A DNA stretch of 64,000 bases from Betaproteobacteria bacterium. Lineage in GTDB: Bacteria; Pseudomonadota; Gammaproteobacteria; Burkholderiales; Rhodocyclaceae. The notes beneath the pieces are model-generated. The model ran no database searches, had not been told where the DNA came from, and was given only the letters and a program-made list of their open reading frames with translations. Positions within the stretch are counted from its first letter, which is position 1. Each line of letters begins with the position of its first letter. The DNA is taken from assembly GCA_020621405.1 (NCBI GenBank), contig JAHRYN010000002.1:485676-549675 (forward strand), written 5' to 3'. This document shows, one piece after another, positions 1 through 9,088 of the stretch. Made by a program: the position numbers and the translations under genes.

Positions 1-2336
1 CTGTTATCCGTTAGCCCGACGGGAAGATACGGTCTATTTTCTGAGGAATGAATCGGGACAATGATGGTCTGTATTTTTCCGATTCGCATCAACTTCAGCT
101 GGTGTGGGCGTTTCGCGAGAATGGTGCGCGCGCCTTTGTCCGGGCTTGCCAAGCGAAGTTCACGTACAGCCTCGATTCGACGGCGCAATGCTGGAATCTC
201 AAGGGCCTCAGGTAGATGCTCATCCTCAATCCAGGCGCAATAGCGCATTGTGTTGTTGATGACGTCATGTGCGCCATAAATTCGGCGTATGAAACGCTCA
301 CGTTGTGCGGGCGAAAAATTTAGCCCATTCAGTTCATCATGGCTGAGCAATAAATTACCGCCATCACTGGGCTTGTTGCCGAACTCCATGATTCCCAGAT
401 CAGATATCGGTGTGCTTTGCTTGTTTATGATTACTCGGGAGCCAATAGTCAGGTACGGCGAAATGGATGCGCCTTCGCGCAATACGACGCTGCCATCTTC
501 CTGATGTGCGTACAAACGACGCAATGCGTTATTCGACCGCCCAATTCCAACAACGGCCACTGTGACACCTGCATTGTTGCTGGCAAGATTTGCCCACTTG
601 AATGAGGTGTAGGCGAAAACTATGTCGCAATCAGAGCTATATACCACGGGCCATATTATGGGGACGGACTGGCCTTGACAGATTGAGTTGGTGCTAACGA
701 ATGCTGCGACGCCTCCAGCGTTGCGAATGTAGTCTGCCGCTTTGATGAACCAGCCCGCTACATAATCCAAGAATCCAGGCGAGTCACTGCGTCCGCCCAC
801 GATATCTCGGATATCGGCCTTTTGTTCAGCGGTTTGATACGTATTTCCCAAGTATGGCGGATTGCCGCAGATATATGTTTCTCCGCCTTCGTTATCGAAA
901 TCAATCTGTACCTGCACAAGCGGGGTATTAAATAGATCGTCGGACACTAGTTTGACGCCAGCGCCATGTGCATCCATGAGCGCGAGCCAGTCCAGTCGCA
1001 GTGCATTTCCACAGACAATCCAGTTCTTCGTATCCAACGGGAGAAACTCAGCCAGAGCGTCTTTCTGCCCGCGATACAGCACATCGCACTGGAACTCGGC
1101 AATGATTAGTGCCAAGCGGGCAATCTCCGCCGGAAAGTCCCGAAGCTCGATGCCCCGGAAGTTGGTCAGCGGAATTTCACTGCCCTGGTGCATCTCACCC
1201 CTTCGGCGATTGATCTCCGCCTCAATCTCGCGCATCTGCTTGTAAGCGATGACCAGGAAATTGCCCGAGCCACAGGCCGGGTCAAACACCCGGATGCGTG
1301 CCATGCGCTTGCGCAGATTCAGCAACTTGCGCTCGTTATCGCCGGCCTCGGCCAGCGCGGACCGCAGGTCGTCCAGGAACAGCGGGTTCAACACCTTCAG
1401 GATGTTGGGCACGCTGGTGTAGTGCATGCCCAGGGCGCCGCGCTCTTCGTCGTCGGCCACCGCCTGAATCATGCTGCCGAAGATGTCGGGGTTGATTTCG
1501 CGCCAGTTCAGCGCGCCCGCATGCAGCAGGTAGGTGCGCGCCATCTGGGTGAAGCGCGGCACCTCGGTGCTGCCCGAGAACAGCCCGCCGTTCACGTAGG
1601 GGAAGGCATTAGCCCATGCCGGCAGGCGGGGCGTGGCAGTGGCTCGCTCCGAGGGCTTGATGTTCATGGCCCGGAAGATTTCGGACAGCACCTCATGGGT
1701 GTTGCCCGCGCTGCGTTCGCTCCAGCGGTCCACCGTCTGCGTGAACAGGCCCGTGTCGCTGAAAATCCCGGTGTCTTCGGCAAAGAAGCAGAACACCAGG
1801 CGCGCCATAAAGTGGTTCATGTCGCTGCGCCGATCGTCCTGGGCCCAGGCTGGATTCTCGCGCAGCAGTTCGACGTACAGCTTGTTCAGCCGCCCCGTGG
1901 CGCGCACGTCGATGGGGTTGTCCTTGATCTCCTTGATGGTGGAGATACCCGCCAGCGGTAGCAGGAAGCCGAAGTGGTTGGGGAAGTCCTCAAAGTTGCA
2001 GGCGATGGTTTCGCCGCTGGCCAGTTCCTGGGCTTCCAGGGTCTGTCCATCGGTGGCCAGCACGAACTTGGCCTTGCCTTTAGCTGTGGCGGTGCTTGCC
2101 AGCAGGGCCGTGAAGGTCTCGCTGACGTTGCCTGCCTCGCAAGTGGCGATGTGGATGTTGTTGCGCAACAAGACGCCGCCGGGCATATCGGACGTGTTGT
2201 TGTTGCCACTGCGCAGGCGCTTCAGCGCGACCTCCTTGTTGCCGAATGCGGCCAGGAAGGCATAGGGGAACTCAGTCGCGTCAAAGGGCTGCAGGGCCAG
2301 TTCAGAGATGGCCTGTTCGATTTCTACGGCGTTCAT
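1..2336 (-). CDS. Adenine-type DNA methyltransferase, MmeI/YeeA-like (partial, C-terminus off the window)
   Basis: An ATG at 2336 opens a minus-strand frame of about 778 codons that is still open at base 1, so the C-terminal part is missing. Motif I (FDPACGSGNF) at residues 351-360 should bind S-adenosylmethionine, and the catalytic NPPY is at 492-495, as in N6-adenine methyltransferases. The segment DFPNHFGFLLPLAGI (residues 117-131) is typical of the large single-chain MmeI/YeeA-like class, whose C-terminus carries target recognition. I see no clear PD-(D/E)XK nuclease motif in the first 200 residues, so it may only methylate. The start overlaps the stop of the upstream toxin gene as ATGA (2333-2336), which implies translational coupling. 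Base composition falls towards the C-terminal coding half (for example 25/60 G+C at 601-660 against 38/60 at 1381-1440). Methyltransferase identity is secure; restriction activity is unknown. Confidence 0.88.
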   Translation of the reverse strand, partial: MNAVEIEQAISELALQPFDATEFPYAFLAAFGNKEVALKRLRSGNNNTSDMPGGVLLRNNIHIATCEAGNVSETFTALLASTATAKGKAKFVLATDGQTLEAQELASGETIACNFEDFPNHFGFLLPLAGISTIKEIKDNPIDVRATGRLNKLYVELLRENPAWAQDDRRSDMNHFMARLVFCFFAEDTGIFSDTGLFTQTVDRWSERSAGNTHEVLSEIFRAMNIKPSERATATPRLPAWANAFPYVNGGLFSGSTEVPRFTQMARTYLLHAGALNWREINPDIFGSMIQAVADDEERGALGMHYTSVPNILKVLNPLFLDDLRSALAEAGDNERKLLNLRKRMARIRVFDPACGSGNFLVIAYKQMREIEAEINRRRGEMHQGSEIPLTNFRGIELRDFPAEIARLALIIAEFQCDVLYRGQKDALAEFLPLDTKNWIVCGNALRLDWLALMDAHGAGVKLVSDDLFNTPLVQVQIDFDNEGGETYICGNPPYLGNTYQTAEQKADIRDIVGGRSDSPGFLDYVAGWFIKAADYIRNAGGVAAFVSTNSICQGQSVPIIWPVVYSSDCDIVFAYTSFKWANLASNNAGVTVAVVGIGRSNNALRRLYAHQEDGSVVLREGASISPYLTIGSRVIINKQSTPISDLGIMEFGNKPSDGGNLLLSHDELNGLNFSPAQRERFIRRIYGAHDVINNTMRYCAWIEDEHLPEALEIPALRRRIEAVRELRLASPDKGARTILAKRPHQLKLMRIGKIQTIIVPIHSSENRPYLPVGLTDN

Positions 2337-2734
2337 GCTAAAGGGGGCATTCCGGCGCCAGGCCAAAGGCGCGCAAAGTCGAAAGAGAGTTGTCGGTGGT
2401 GGCGGATGGACAGCAGGTAGACGGTCTCGCTCGCGTCCATGGCTACGTACAGCATCAGGTAGTCGCCATGCAGGTACTCGCGCAGGGCACTGGCCGCCCC
2501 AGCAGGCAGCATGGCAAGCTGGGCCAGGGCTTCCGCCGACTGCGGCGGGTTGTCCAGGTAGCGCCGGCCGATGCGAGGGAACCGGGCTAGGTTGGGGATA
2601 ACCGTGGCGCGCAGCTCGGCCAGCAGGTCGTCAAACGCAAAGGCCGCATCCGCCTCGGACAAGAACGCGTCGATGGCGTCCAGTCGCTCCAGGAAGCTCG
2701 CGGTCAGCTCGACGCGGCACAGATCCTCAGCCAC
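2333..2734 (-). CDS. RelE/ParE-family toxin of a type II toxin-antitoxin pair
   Basis: This 133-residue protein reads from a GTG at 2734, chosen because it overlaps the end of the antitoxin gene by 8 bases, the usual arrangement in such pairs. The frame itself is open further upstream, to 2800. The chain has an N-terminal helical region, a central segment containing RFPRIGRRYLDNPP, and a C-terminal strand ending in SIRHHRQ, the pattern seen in RelE/ParE toxins. Family members either cleave mRNA on the ribosome or poison gyrase, and the sequence alone does not say which. Its TGA at 2333-2335 overlaps the methyltransferase ATG, so antitoxin, toxin and methyltransferase form one operon. Confidence 0.8.
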   Translation of the reverse strand: MAEDLCRVELTASFLERLDAIDAFLSEADAAFAFDDLLAELRATVIPNLARFPRIGRRYLDNPPQSAEALAQLAMLPAGAASALREYLHGDYLMLYVAMDASETVYLLSIRHHRQLSFDFARLWPGAGMPPLA

Positions 2735-3050
2735 GCTTCTTGGCTGTCTTGCTGGTGGCAGACGCCGCGCGGCGCTGCTGAAGCTGGGCGATGGCGGCAT
2801 CGGCCCCGTAGGTGCGACCGGCCTCGATGTCGGCCAGACCGCGTTGTGCGTCGGCTATCAACAGCAGGTGGATGCGCTCACGCTCCAACCGGTGGTAGTA
2901 GTCCAGCCGGTCGGCGTCGATCAGCGCGACATAGCTCTCACCGTTCTTGGTAATGATCTTCTCGGCGCCGGCCTTGGCCTGGTCGGCCAGCTCGGACAAG
3001 TTGGCGCGTGCCTGAGTGAAAGGCACCACATCGCTGGCTGAAAAGCCCAT
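2727..3050 (-). CDS. Phd/YefM-like antitoxin
   Basis: This is a 107-residue protein with an N-terminal DNA-binding and dimerisation region containing FTQARANLSELADQ followed by KIITKNGESYVALI, the hallmark of Phd/YefM antitoxins. The C-terminal part (about residues 60-107) is charged and ends in a basic tail; in this family that region wraps the toxin. The start at 3050 follows a good ribosome-binding sequence (GAGGAG on the minus strand, near 3059). It is the first gene of the operon, consistent with antitoxins that repress their own promoter. Confidence 0.83.
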   Translation of the reverse strand: MGFSASDVVPFTQARANLSELADQAKAGAEKIITKNGESYVALIDADRLDYYHRLERERIHLLLIADAQRGLADIEAGRTYGADAAIAQLQQRRAASATSKTAKKRG

Positions 3051-3390
3051 GGCGGTCTCCTCGGGAAGGTAGGTGACAGAATTCTGTGCAGTTTACGCCC
3101 ACACCAAGGGTGGGCGAGGATAAATGCGAAAACCTGTCGTCCTGCAAGGAGCCTGTTGGTGATCTTCGAGGGCGTATTCTCCGCGCCCCCCCCCATCCCG
3201 CACCGCTGAGCCTAGCCTGGGAAGTTTTAATCGCAAAGCGTGTTTTTCGCGTGCTCAGGAGGCAGGCGCTCCACAAATGAAAGCGGCCCCGCCGGGCATC
3301 CAGCCTGAGCTGCTTCGTGGCGCGGCCGATTCGAGTCGTCGAGCATGCGCACCAGCCCCACTCGCGGGCCCCGCACGTCTAATGAACACA
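3051..3390. other. Intergenic region upstream of the toxin-antitoxin operon
   Basis: About 340 bases without a convincing gene. The part next to 3050 holds the ribosome-binding site and presumably the promoter of the antitoxin operon. A run of nine C residues lies at 3186-3194. I see no tRNA, direct-repeat pair or terminator that would mark an island boundary, although the shift from accessory genes to the efflux locus occurs here. Confidence 0.5.
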
Positions 3391-4197
3391 TCAACCCATC
3401 AGCGCCTGCATGATCCTTCTATGCACCGAGCGCGGCGACAGCCGGGTCGAGAATGCCGACAGCTTGTTAGCGATGCCGGGGACCACGCTGGCGCGGCCGG
3501 CGAACAGGGCGCGGATGCCGGTTTCGGCGACCGCGCGCGGCTGCATCATCATCAGTTTCAGCGTGGCGGACACGCTGTGTCCCGAGGTGTCGGCGAAGGC
3601 GGTTGCGGTGATGCCGGGCGACAGCACGGTGACGGTGACGCCGGATGGCGCCAGTTCGTCGTGCAGTGCTTCGCCGAACGCCAATACGTAGGACTTGGTC
3701 GCGGCGTAGGCGGCGTATTCGGGCGTCGCCATGTAGCCAAGCAGGCTGGCGACCAGCAGGATGCGCCCGTGGCTGCGCGCAGCCATGTCCTGCCCGTACA
3801 GGTGGGTCAGTTCGGTCAGTGCCACGGTATTGAGCTGCAGCATGCGGCTGACGGTATTGCGGTCGCCGTCGAGAAAATGTCCGTGCACGCCATAGCCTGC
3901 GTTGTTGACCAGCAGGTCGATGCGCAGGCCTCTCGCATCGGTGCGCCGTTTGAGTTCAACCGCCGCGCCGGGCGCCGCCAGATCGATGCCTTCGATCACC
4001 ACCTGGATGCCGTGTGCGGTGCGCAGCTCGGCAGCCAGCACGTCCATGGCGTCGATGCCGCGCGCGGCCAGCACCAGATTGAGACGCTGCGCCGCGAGAA
4101 TGCGCGCGAATTCCACGCCGAGGCCGCTCGATGCGCCGGTGATCAGCGCCCACGATCCTCCTGCCGTCCTGTCCATGTCGAAACTCCCTTCGGTCAT
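3391..4197 (-). CDS. Short-chain dehydrogenase/reductase (SDR)
   Basis: This 268-residue protein is a classical SDR. It has the nucleotide-binding TGASSGLG near residues 20-27, a downstream NNAG, and the catalytic serine and YxxxK (YAATK) in the segment around VASLLGYMATPEYAAYAATK. Such enzymes oxidise or reduce alcohols, ketones or lipids with NAD(P)H; the substrate cannot be read from the sequence. I take the start at 4197 because that ATG overlaps the stop of the RND pump gene as ATGA. A longer frame from 4242 would lie inside the pump gene. It is the third gene of the adaptor-pump-SDR operon and so probably under TetR control. Confidence 0.85.
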   Translation of the reverse strand: MTEGSFDMDRTAGGSWALITGASSGLGVEFARILAAQRLNLVLAARGIDAMDVLAAELRTAHGIQVVIEGIDLAAPGAAVELKRRTDARGLRIDLLVNNAGYGVHGHFLDGDRNTVSRMLQLNTVALTELTHLYGQDMAARSHGRILLVASLLGYMATPEYAAYAATKSYVLAFGEALHDELAPSGVTVTVLSPGITATAFADTSGHSVSATLKLMMMQPRAVAETGIRALFAGRASVVPGIANKLSAFSTRLSPRSVHRRIMQALMG

Positions 4198-7100
4198 CAG
4201 GCTGCAGCGGCAGCGGCGGCCGGCGGCGTCACGCGGAACCACAGCGAGAACAGCGCCGGCAGGAACAGCAGGGTGAGCAGGGTGCCGACCGCGGTGCCGC
4301 CGATCAGCGTGTAGGCCAGCGCACCCCAGAACGACGAGGTGGTCAGCGGGATGAAAGCCAGCACAGCGGCCACGGCGGTCAGCAGCACCGGCCGGGCGCG
4401 CTGCACGGTGGCCTCGACCACGGCGTGATAGCGGTCCATGCCGGCGGCGCGGTTGACCTCGATCTGGCCGACCAGGATCAGCGTGTTGCGCATCAGGATG
4501 CCTGCCAGCCCGATCAGGCCGAGGATGGCGTTGAAGCCGAAAGGCTGGTGGAACAGCATCAGCACCGGCACCGCGCCGACCAGGCCCAGCGGCGCGGTCA
4601 GGAACACCATTGTCATCGCCGAGAACGAGCGCACCTGCAGCATGATGACCGTCAGCATCAGCAGCAGCATGGCCGGGAACACCGCCGCCAGCGCGAGATT
4701 GGCCTTGCCGCTCTCCTCGACCGAACCACCGGTGTCGATGCGGTAGCCGGGCGGCAGCTTGGCGCGGATGTCGGCCAGCGCACGCTCGACCTCGGCCGAC
4801 ACTTCCGGCGGCTGCAGGTGTTCGGCGATGTCGCCGCGCACCGTGATGGTCGGCCGCCGGTCGCGCCGGTGCAGCACCGGCGCTTCGCTGCGCACTTCGG
4901 CGTGGCCGACCTGGGCCAGCGGGATGCGCCGGCCGTCAGCCGACATCAGCGACAGCGCCGCCAGGCTGGACGGATCCGAGCGGTCCCAGCCGGTGGTGCG
5001 CACCACCACGCCGACCGAACGGATGTCCTCGCGCACGTCGGTCACCGTCACGCCGTCGAGCAGGAACTGCAGCTGCTGCGCCGCCTCGGCCGGCGCCAGC
5101 CCGATCTGGCGCAGCCGCGTCGGGTCGAACACGAAGTGCAGCGCCGGCGCGCGGCCGCCCCAGTCGGTATTGACGTCGCGCATGTGCGGGCTGGCGCGCA
5201 TCGCGGCCTCGACCTCGTCGGCGATGCGGTACAGGCGTTCATCGTCCGGACCGCTGACGCGGAACGATACCGGGAAGGCCACCGGCGGCCCGAACAGCAG
5301 CTGCGTGACACGCACGCGCGCTTCCGGCGCCAGCCCCTCGACCAGACGTTCGCGCAGGCGCAGCTTCAGTGCCTCGCGCTCGTGCGGCCCCGGCGTCTGC
5401 ACGATGATCTTGGCGAAGGCCGGGTTGGGCAGTTCCTGCCCGAGCGAGAAGAAGAAGCGCGGCGCGCCCTGACCGACGTAGGAGGTGACGATCTTCGCCT
5501 CGGGCTGCGGCCGCAGCCACTGCTCGATCTTTTCCACCGCGCGCTCGGTGGCTTCGATGTGGCTGCCCTGCGGCAGGTTGATTTCGACGATCAGCTCCGG
5601 CCGCTCGGAGATCGGGAAGAACTGCTTCTTCACCATGGCCATGCCGACGGCCGACGCCAGGAACAGCGCAACCACGATCAGCGCGACCAGGCCCTTGCGG
5701 CGCACGCACCACTGCACCAGACGGCGGAAGCGCCGGTAGCGCGGCGTGTTGTAGATGCCCGCGCTGCCGCCCGGCACCGCCTCGATCTGCGGCAGCAGCT
5801 TGACCCCCAGATAGGGCGTGAAGATGACTGCGACCAGCCAGGACATGATCAGCGAGAAGCCGACGATCCAGAAGATGTTGCCGGCGTACTCGCCGGCGCT
5901 CGATGCGGCGAAGCCGACCGGCATCAACCCGATGATGGTGACGCCGGTGCCGGACAGCATGGGTGCCGCGGTGACCGACCAGGCGTGGGCCGCGGCCTCG
6001 ACGCGCGCCATGCCCTCTTCCATCTTCACCACCATCATTTCGATGGCGATGATGGCGTCGTCGACCAGCAGGCCGAGCGACAGGATGAGCGCGCCCAGCG
6101 TGATGCGGTCGAATTCGCGGTGCGTGATCAGCATGATCGTGAATACCGCAGCCAGCGTCAGCGGCACCGCCGCCGCCACCACGATGCCCTCGCGCCAGCC
6201 GAGCGCGATGAAGCTCACGCCCATCACCACCGCCAGCGCGACGAAGAACTTGATCATGAATTCATCGACCGCCTGCGTGATGTTGACCGCCTGGTCGGAA
6301 ATCTTGGTGAAGCTCAGGCCCAGCGGCAGGTCTCGGCTGATCGCCGCCTCTTCCGCATTGAGCGCGCGCCCGAGGTCAAGGCCGTTCCATCCCGGCTGCA
6401 TGACGGCGCCGACCAGCAGCGCCGGTTCGCCGTCGTGGCGAATCAGGAAGTTGGCCGGGTCCTCGAAGCCGCGGTGGATGTCGGCGATGTCGCCCAGGCG
6501 GAAGGTCTTCGCGCCGGCGCGGATCGGCGTGTCGCGCAGCGCATCGAGATCGGCGTAGGCGCCGTCGAGCCGGATGAACACGCGCGGCCCTTCGGTGCCG
6601 ATGGAACCGGCCGGCGTGACCGCGTTCTGCCTGGCCAGCGCATCGAAGATGTCGCGCGCATCGATGCCCAGCGTGGTCAGCTTGTCGTACGACAGTTCGA
6701 CGAATACCCGCTCGGGCCGTTCGCCGATGATGTTGACCTTGTTCACGCCCGGCACCGTCATCAGGCGGTCGCGCAGCACTTCGGCTTCGCGCACCAGCCG
6801 GCGCTGCGGCAGGCCATGCGCCTTGAGCGCGTACAGCGCGAAATTGACGTCGGCGTATTCGTCGTTGATGTAGGGGCCGAACACGCCCGGCGGCAGCTTG
6901 CGCGCCTCGTCGCCCATCTTCTTGCGCGCCTGGTAGAACTGTTCGGCCACCTCGGACGGCGGCATCGAATCCTTCAGCGTCAGCGTGGTGAACATCAGGC
7001 CCTGGCGGGTGAAGGTTTCCGCCTTCTCGTACCAGCGCAGTTCCTGCAGCCGCTTTTCCAGCGGTTCGGCCACGAGGTCCTGCATTTCCTGCGCGGTGGC

Positions 7101-7268
7101 GCCGGGCCAGGCCGCGGTCAGCGTCATCACCTTGATGCTGAACGACGGGTCTTCGGCGCGGCCGAGCCTGAAGAAGGCATAGATGCCGGACACCGCGACC
7201 GCGAAGATCAGGAACAGCGTGACGGCGCGCTCGCGCACCGCCAGCGCCGACAGGTTGAAGCCGTTCAT
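4197..7268 (-). CDS. RND efflux pump inner-membrane permease
   Basis: A 1023-residue protein of standard RND length (ACR family). The layout shows an N-terminal membrane helix, a large periplasmic loop, membrane helices, a second periplasmic loop and a C-terminal membrane block. The proton-relay pair is present in membrane helix 4 (GLLVDDAI, Asp403-Asp404). RND permeases export drugs, dyes or metabolites by proton antiport through an adaptor and an outer-membrane channel. The start overlaps the adaptor stop as ATGA at 7265-7268 and its stop overlaps the SDR start, so the three genes are translationally coupled. It resembles the TriC-like branch by eye; substrate is unknown. The long plus-strand frame opposite it is a codon-bias shadow. 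Confidence 0.95.
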   Translation of the reverse strand: MNGFNLSALAVRERAVTLFLIFAVAVSGIYAFFRLGRAEDPSFSIKVMTLTAAWPGATAQEMQDLVAEPLEKRLQELRWYEKAETFTRQGLMFTTLTLKDSMPPSEVAEQFYQARKKMGDEARKLPPGVFGPYINDEYADVNFALYALKAHGLPQRRLVREAEVLRDRLMTVPGVNKVNIIGERPERVFVELSYDKLTTLGIDARDIFDALARQNAVTPAGSIGTEGPRVFIRLDGAYADLDALRDTPIRAGAKTFRLGDIADIHRGFEDPANFLIRHDGEPALLVGAVMQPGWNGLDLGRALNAEEAAISRDLPLGLSFTKISDQAVNITQAVDEFMIKFFVALAVVMGVSFIALGWREGIVVAAAVPLTLAAVFTIMLITHREFDRITLGALILSLGLLVDDAIIAIEMMVVKMEEGMARVEAAAHAWSVTAAPMLSGTGVTIIGLMPVGFAASSAGEYAGNIFWIVGFSLIMSWLVAVIFTPYLGVKLLPQIEAVPGGSAGIYNTPRYRRFRRLVQWCVRRKGLVALIVVALFLASAVGMAMVKKQFFPISERPELIVEINLPQGSHIEATERAVEKIEQWLRPQPEAKIVTSYVGQGAPRFFFSLGQELPNPAFAKIIVQTPGPHEREALKLRLRERLVEGLAPEARVRVTQLLFGPPVAFPVSFRVSGPDDERLYRIADEVEAAMRASPHMRDVNTDWGGRAPALHFVFDPTRLRQIGLAPAEAAQQLQFLLDGVTVTDVREDIRSVGVVVRTTGWDRSDPSSLAALSLMSADGRRIPLAQVGHAEVRSEAPVLHRRDRRPTITVRGDIAEHLQPPEVSAEVERALADIRAKLPPGYRIDTGGSVEESGKANLALAAVFPAMLLLMLTVIMLQVRSFSAMTMVFLTAPLGLVGAVPVLMLFHQPFGFNAILGLIGLAGILMRNTLILVGQIEVNRAAGMDRYHAVVEATVQRARPVLLTAVAAVLAFIPLTTSSFWGALAYTLIGGTAVGTLLTLLFLPALFSLWFRVTPPAAAAAAA

Positions 7269-8368
7269 GGCCGCCCGCCCGGCAGGTCGGTGACGCGCAC
7301 CGCGCGCCCTTCCTGCAGCAGGTGCGCGCCCATCGCGACGATGCGCTCGCCCGCCTTCAGTCCGGCACTGATCGATGCAATCTCGTCGCCCAGCCGGGCC
7401 ACCGTGACCGGCCGGAAATGCACCGCGTTGCCCTGTTCGTCCAGCACCCAGACGCCGGTGCCTTGGCCGGCGTCGTGGAGGGCGGCGATCGGCACGGAAA
7501 CGCGTGCCTCGTTGGCCTCGCCGGCCGCGTCGTTCAGGTGCAGCGTGACGGTGGCACCCAGCGGCGCGCGTGCCGCATCGCCTTCGAGCACATAGCGCGC
7601 CTCATAGGTGCGGCTGCGCGGATCGGCCGCGTCCGACAGCTGGCGCAGCCGGGCCGGGAACAAGACGCCGGGATGACTGTGCAGCGCCGCCTGCGCACGC
7701 GAGCCGATGGCCGGGCGCACCGACTCGGGCAGATTGACCAGCGCCTCGCGCTGGCCGGCACGGGCCAGCCGCACCACCGGCTCGCCCGCCCGCACGACCT
7801 GCCCGGGCTCGGCCAGCGTATCGACCACCACGCCGTCGGCGTCGGCGGTCAGCAGCGCGTAACCGGCGGCGTTGCCCGCCACCTTCTGCTGCGCCACGGC
7901 GCTGTCGAGCAACGCCTGCGCACTGTCGGCACCGGCTTTCGCCTGATCGTAGGCCTGTGCGGAAATCGCGCCCTGCTCGACCAGACCGCGCAGCCGCGCC
8001 TCGTCGGCGCGCGTCTGCTCGGCGCGTGCGCGCAGTGCGCTGACGGTGAATGCCTGCGCGTCCAGCGCCAGGCCGAGATCGGAACGATCCAGCCGCATCA
8101 GCAGCTGGCCGCGCTTCACGGTCTGACCGACGTCGACCAGTCTTTCGGTCACCTTGCCGGCAACCCGGAAGCCCAGCTCGCTCTGCACGCGCGCGCTCAC
8201 CACGCCGGTATAGGCCTGCGCCGGCGCTTGGTCGGGCTGCACCTGCGTCACGCTAACGCGCGGCGCTTCGGTACGCGGATCGGGATGGGACGGTTCGGAA
8301 CAGGCAGAAAGCAGCGCCACCAGACCGGCGACTGCAAACAGGGAAAGCGGAAGGCTGCGGAGCTTCAT
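7265..8368 (-). CDS. RND efflux periplasmic adaptor (membrane fusion protein), lipoprotein
   Basis: A 367-residue adaptor that bridges the inner-membrane pump and the outer-membrane channel. It begins with a lipoprotein signal peptide (LSAC lipobox, Cys23), then a beta-barrel/lipoyl half (GFRVAGKVTERLVDVGQTV), an alpha-hairpin rich in Ala/Gln, the second lipoyl half (ADGVVVDTLAEPGQVV) and a C-terminal barrel. The ATG at 8368 is preferred because it gives a proper signal peptide; a GTG at 8395 would add nine residues. The stop overlaps the pump start. A pair of inverted-repeat operator arms lies just upstream at 8405-8440. Confidence 0.92.
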   Translation of the reverse strand: MKLRSLPLSLFAVAGLVALLSACSEPSHPDPRTEAPRVSVTQVQPDQAPAQAYTGVVSARVQSELGFRVAGKVTERLVDVGQTVKRGQLLMRLDRSDLGLALDAQAFTVSALRARAEQTRADEARLRGLVEQGAISAQAYDQAKAGADSAQALLDSAVAQQKVAGNAAGYALLTADADGVVVDTLAEPGQVVRAGEPVVRLARAGQREALVNLPESVRPAIGSRAQAALHSHPGVLFPARLRQLSDAADPRSRTYEARYVLEGDAARAPLGATVTLHLNDAAGEANEARVSVPIAALHDAGQGTGVWVLDEQGNAVHFRPVTVARLGDEIASISAGLKAGERIVAMGAHLLQEGRAVRVTDLPGGRP

Positions 8369-8404
8369 GACCAGGCACTCGCGTGAGCGGAGCACCTAGT
8401 TTCG

Positions 8405-8440
8405 TTACAAGTTACGATTAAGTCAATAAGTAACCTGTAA
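8405..8440. promoter_or_regulatory. Candidate TetR operator upstream of the adaptor-pump operon
   Basis: The arms ttacaagttac (8405-8415) and gtaacctgtaa (8430-8440) are inverted copies differing at one position, separated by 14 bases. The same half-site recurs at 9089-9140 on the other side of tetR. The position, between the tetR stop and the adaptor start, suggests that the adaptor-pump-SDR operon has its own regulated promoter here. The assignment to this TetR protein is inferred from position and the repeated half-site. Confidence 0.6.
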
Positions 8441-8446
8441 TTGACA

Positions 8447-9085
8447 TCACGGTGCCAAGCTGCGCAGCACCAGGCTGGATACGGCGACGGCGTTGTCGGC
8501 CACCAGCTCGCGCGGCGTCTGCTCGAGCAGCACCGGATGCGAGAACGGCGTCAGGGTCACGAAGATCGCGCGGCACACTTCGTCGAGCGGCGTCTTGCGC
8601 TCGAATTCGCCACGCTCCCGCCCATCGACCACGATCACCCGCAGCACTTCGGCGATGGCCGCCTTGTGCATCATCACCGAGCCCCAGCACTCCTCGACCG
8701 CGGCGACCACGATGTCGTGCAGCTTCCGCTCCTGGAAGAACAGTTCGAAACCCTCTTCATACAGCGACTTGTAGACACGACGCAGCCGGTCCGACGCCGG
8801 AATGTCCTCGGTGGCGAGCGCCATCAGGCGGTCGTCCAGACGCTGCAGCGTCATCATGCACACGGCTTCGCCGATGGCCTGCTTGGATTCGAAGAAGCGG
8901 TAGACGTAGGCGCTGGACACGCCGATGGCGCGCGCCAGATCGGCCACCGTGGTCTTCTGGTAGCCGTAATGGCGGAAGTGCTGGTCGGCCGCGGCGATGA
9001 TCTGCTCGCGCCGTTCGTGTTCCACCGGCCCGCGCTGACCTGCGGCGTGAACCTGTTCATGATCGTTCGCATCACTCATGAACAT
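8447..9085 (-). CDS. TetR-family transcriptional regulator
   Basis: A 212-residue protein with an N-terminal helix-turn-helix (about residues 25-75: REQIIAAADQHFRHYGY, then TTVADLARAIGVSSAYVYRF), the classic TetR DNA-binding domain. The rest is helical and would hold the ligand pocket. The start may be 9085 or the ATG at 9079; no strong ribosome-binding site decides. It lies between the divergent outer-membrane channel gene and the adaptor-pump operon, so it is most likely their local repressor, released when a pump substrate binds. Confidence 0.93.
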   Translation of the reverse strand: MFMSDANDHEQVHAAGQRGPVEHERREQIIAAADQHFRHYGYQKTTVADLARAIGVSSAYVYRFFESKQAIGEAVCMMTLQRLDDRLMALATEDIPASDRLRRVYKSLYEEGFELFFQERKLHDIVVAAVEECWGSVMMHKAAIAEVLRVIVVDGRERGEFERKTPLDEVCRAIFVTLTPFSHPVLLEQTPRELVADNAVAVSSLVLRSLAP

Positions 9086-9088
9086 AGA

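Noticed and set aside
3051-3390. Genomic-island attachment site beside the toxin-antitoxin operon
   Set aside because: No tRNA, direct-repeat pair or integrase could be seen; only a C9 run marks the region.
4425-7595. A 1056-codon plus-strand frame opposite the RND pump gene
   Set aside because: It is rich in Arg, His, Asp and Gln with no recognisable domain, and it mirrors the codon bias of the real pump and adaptor genes on the other strand.
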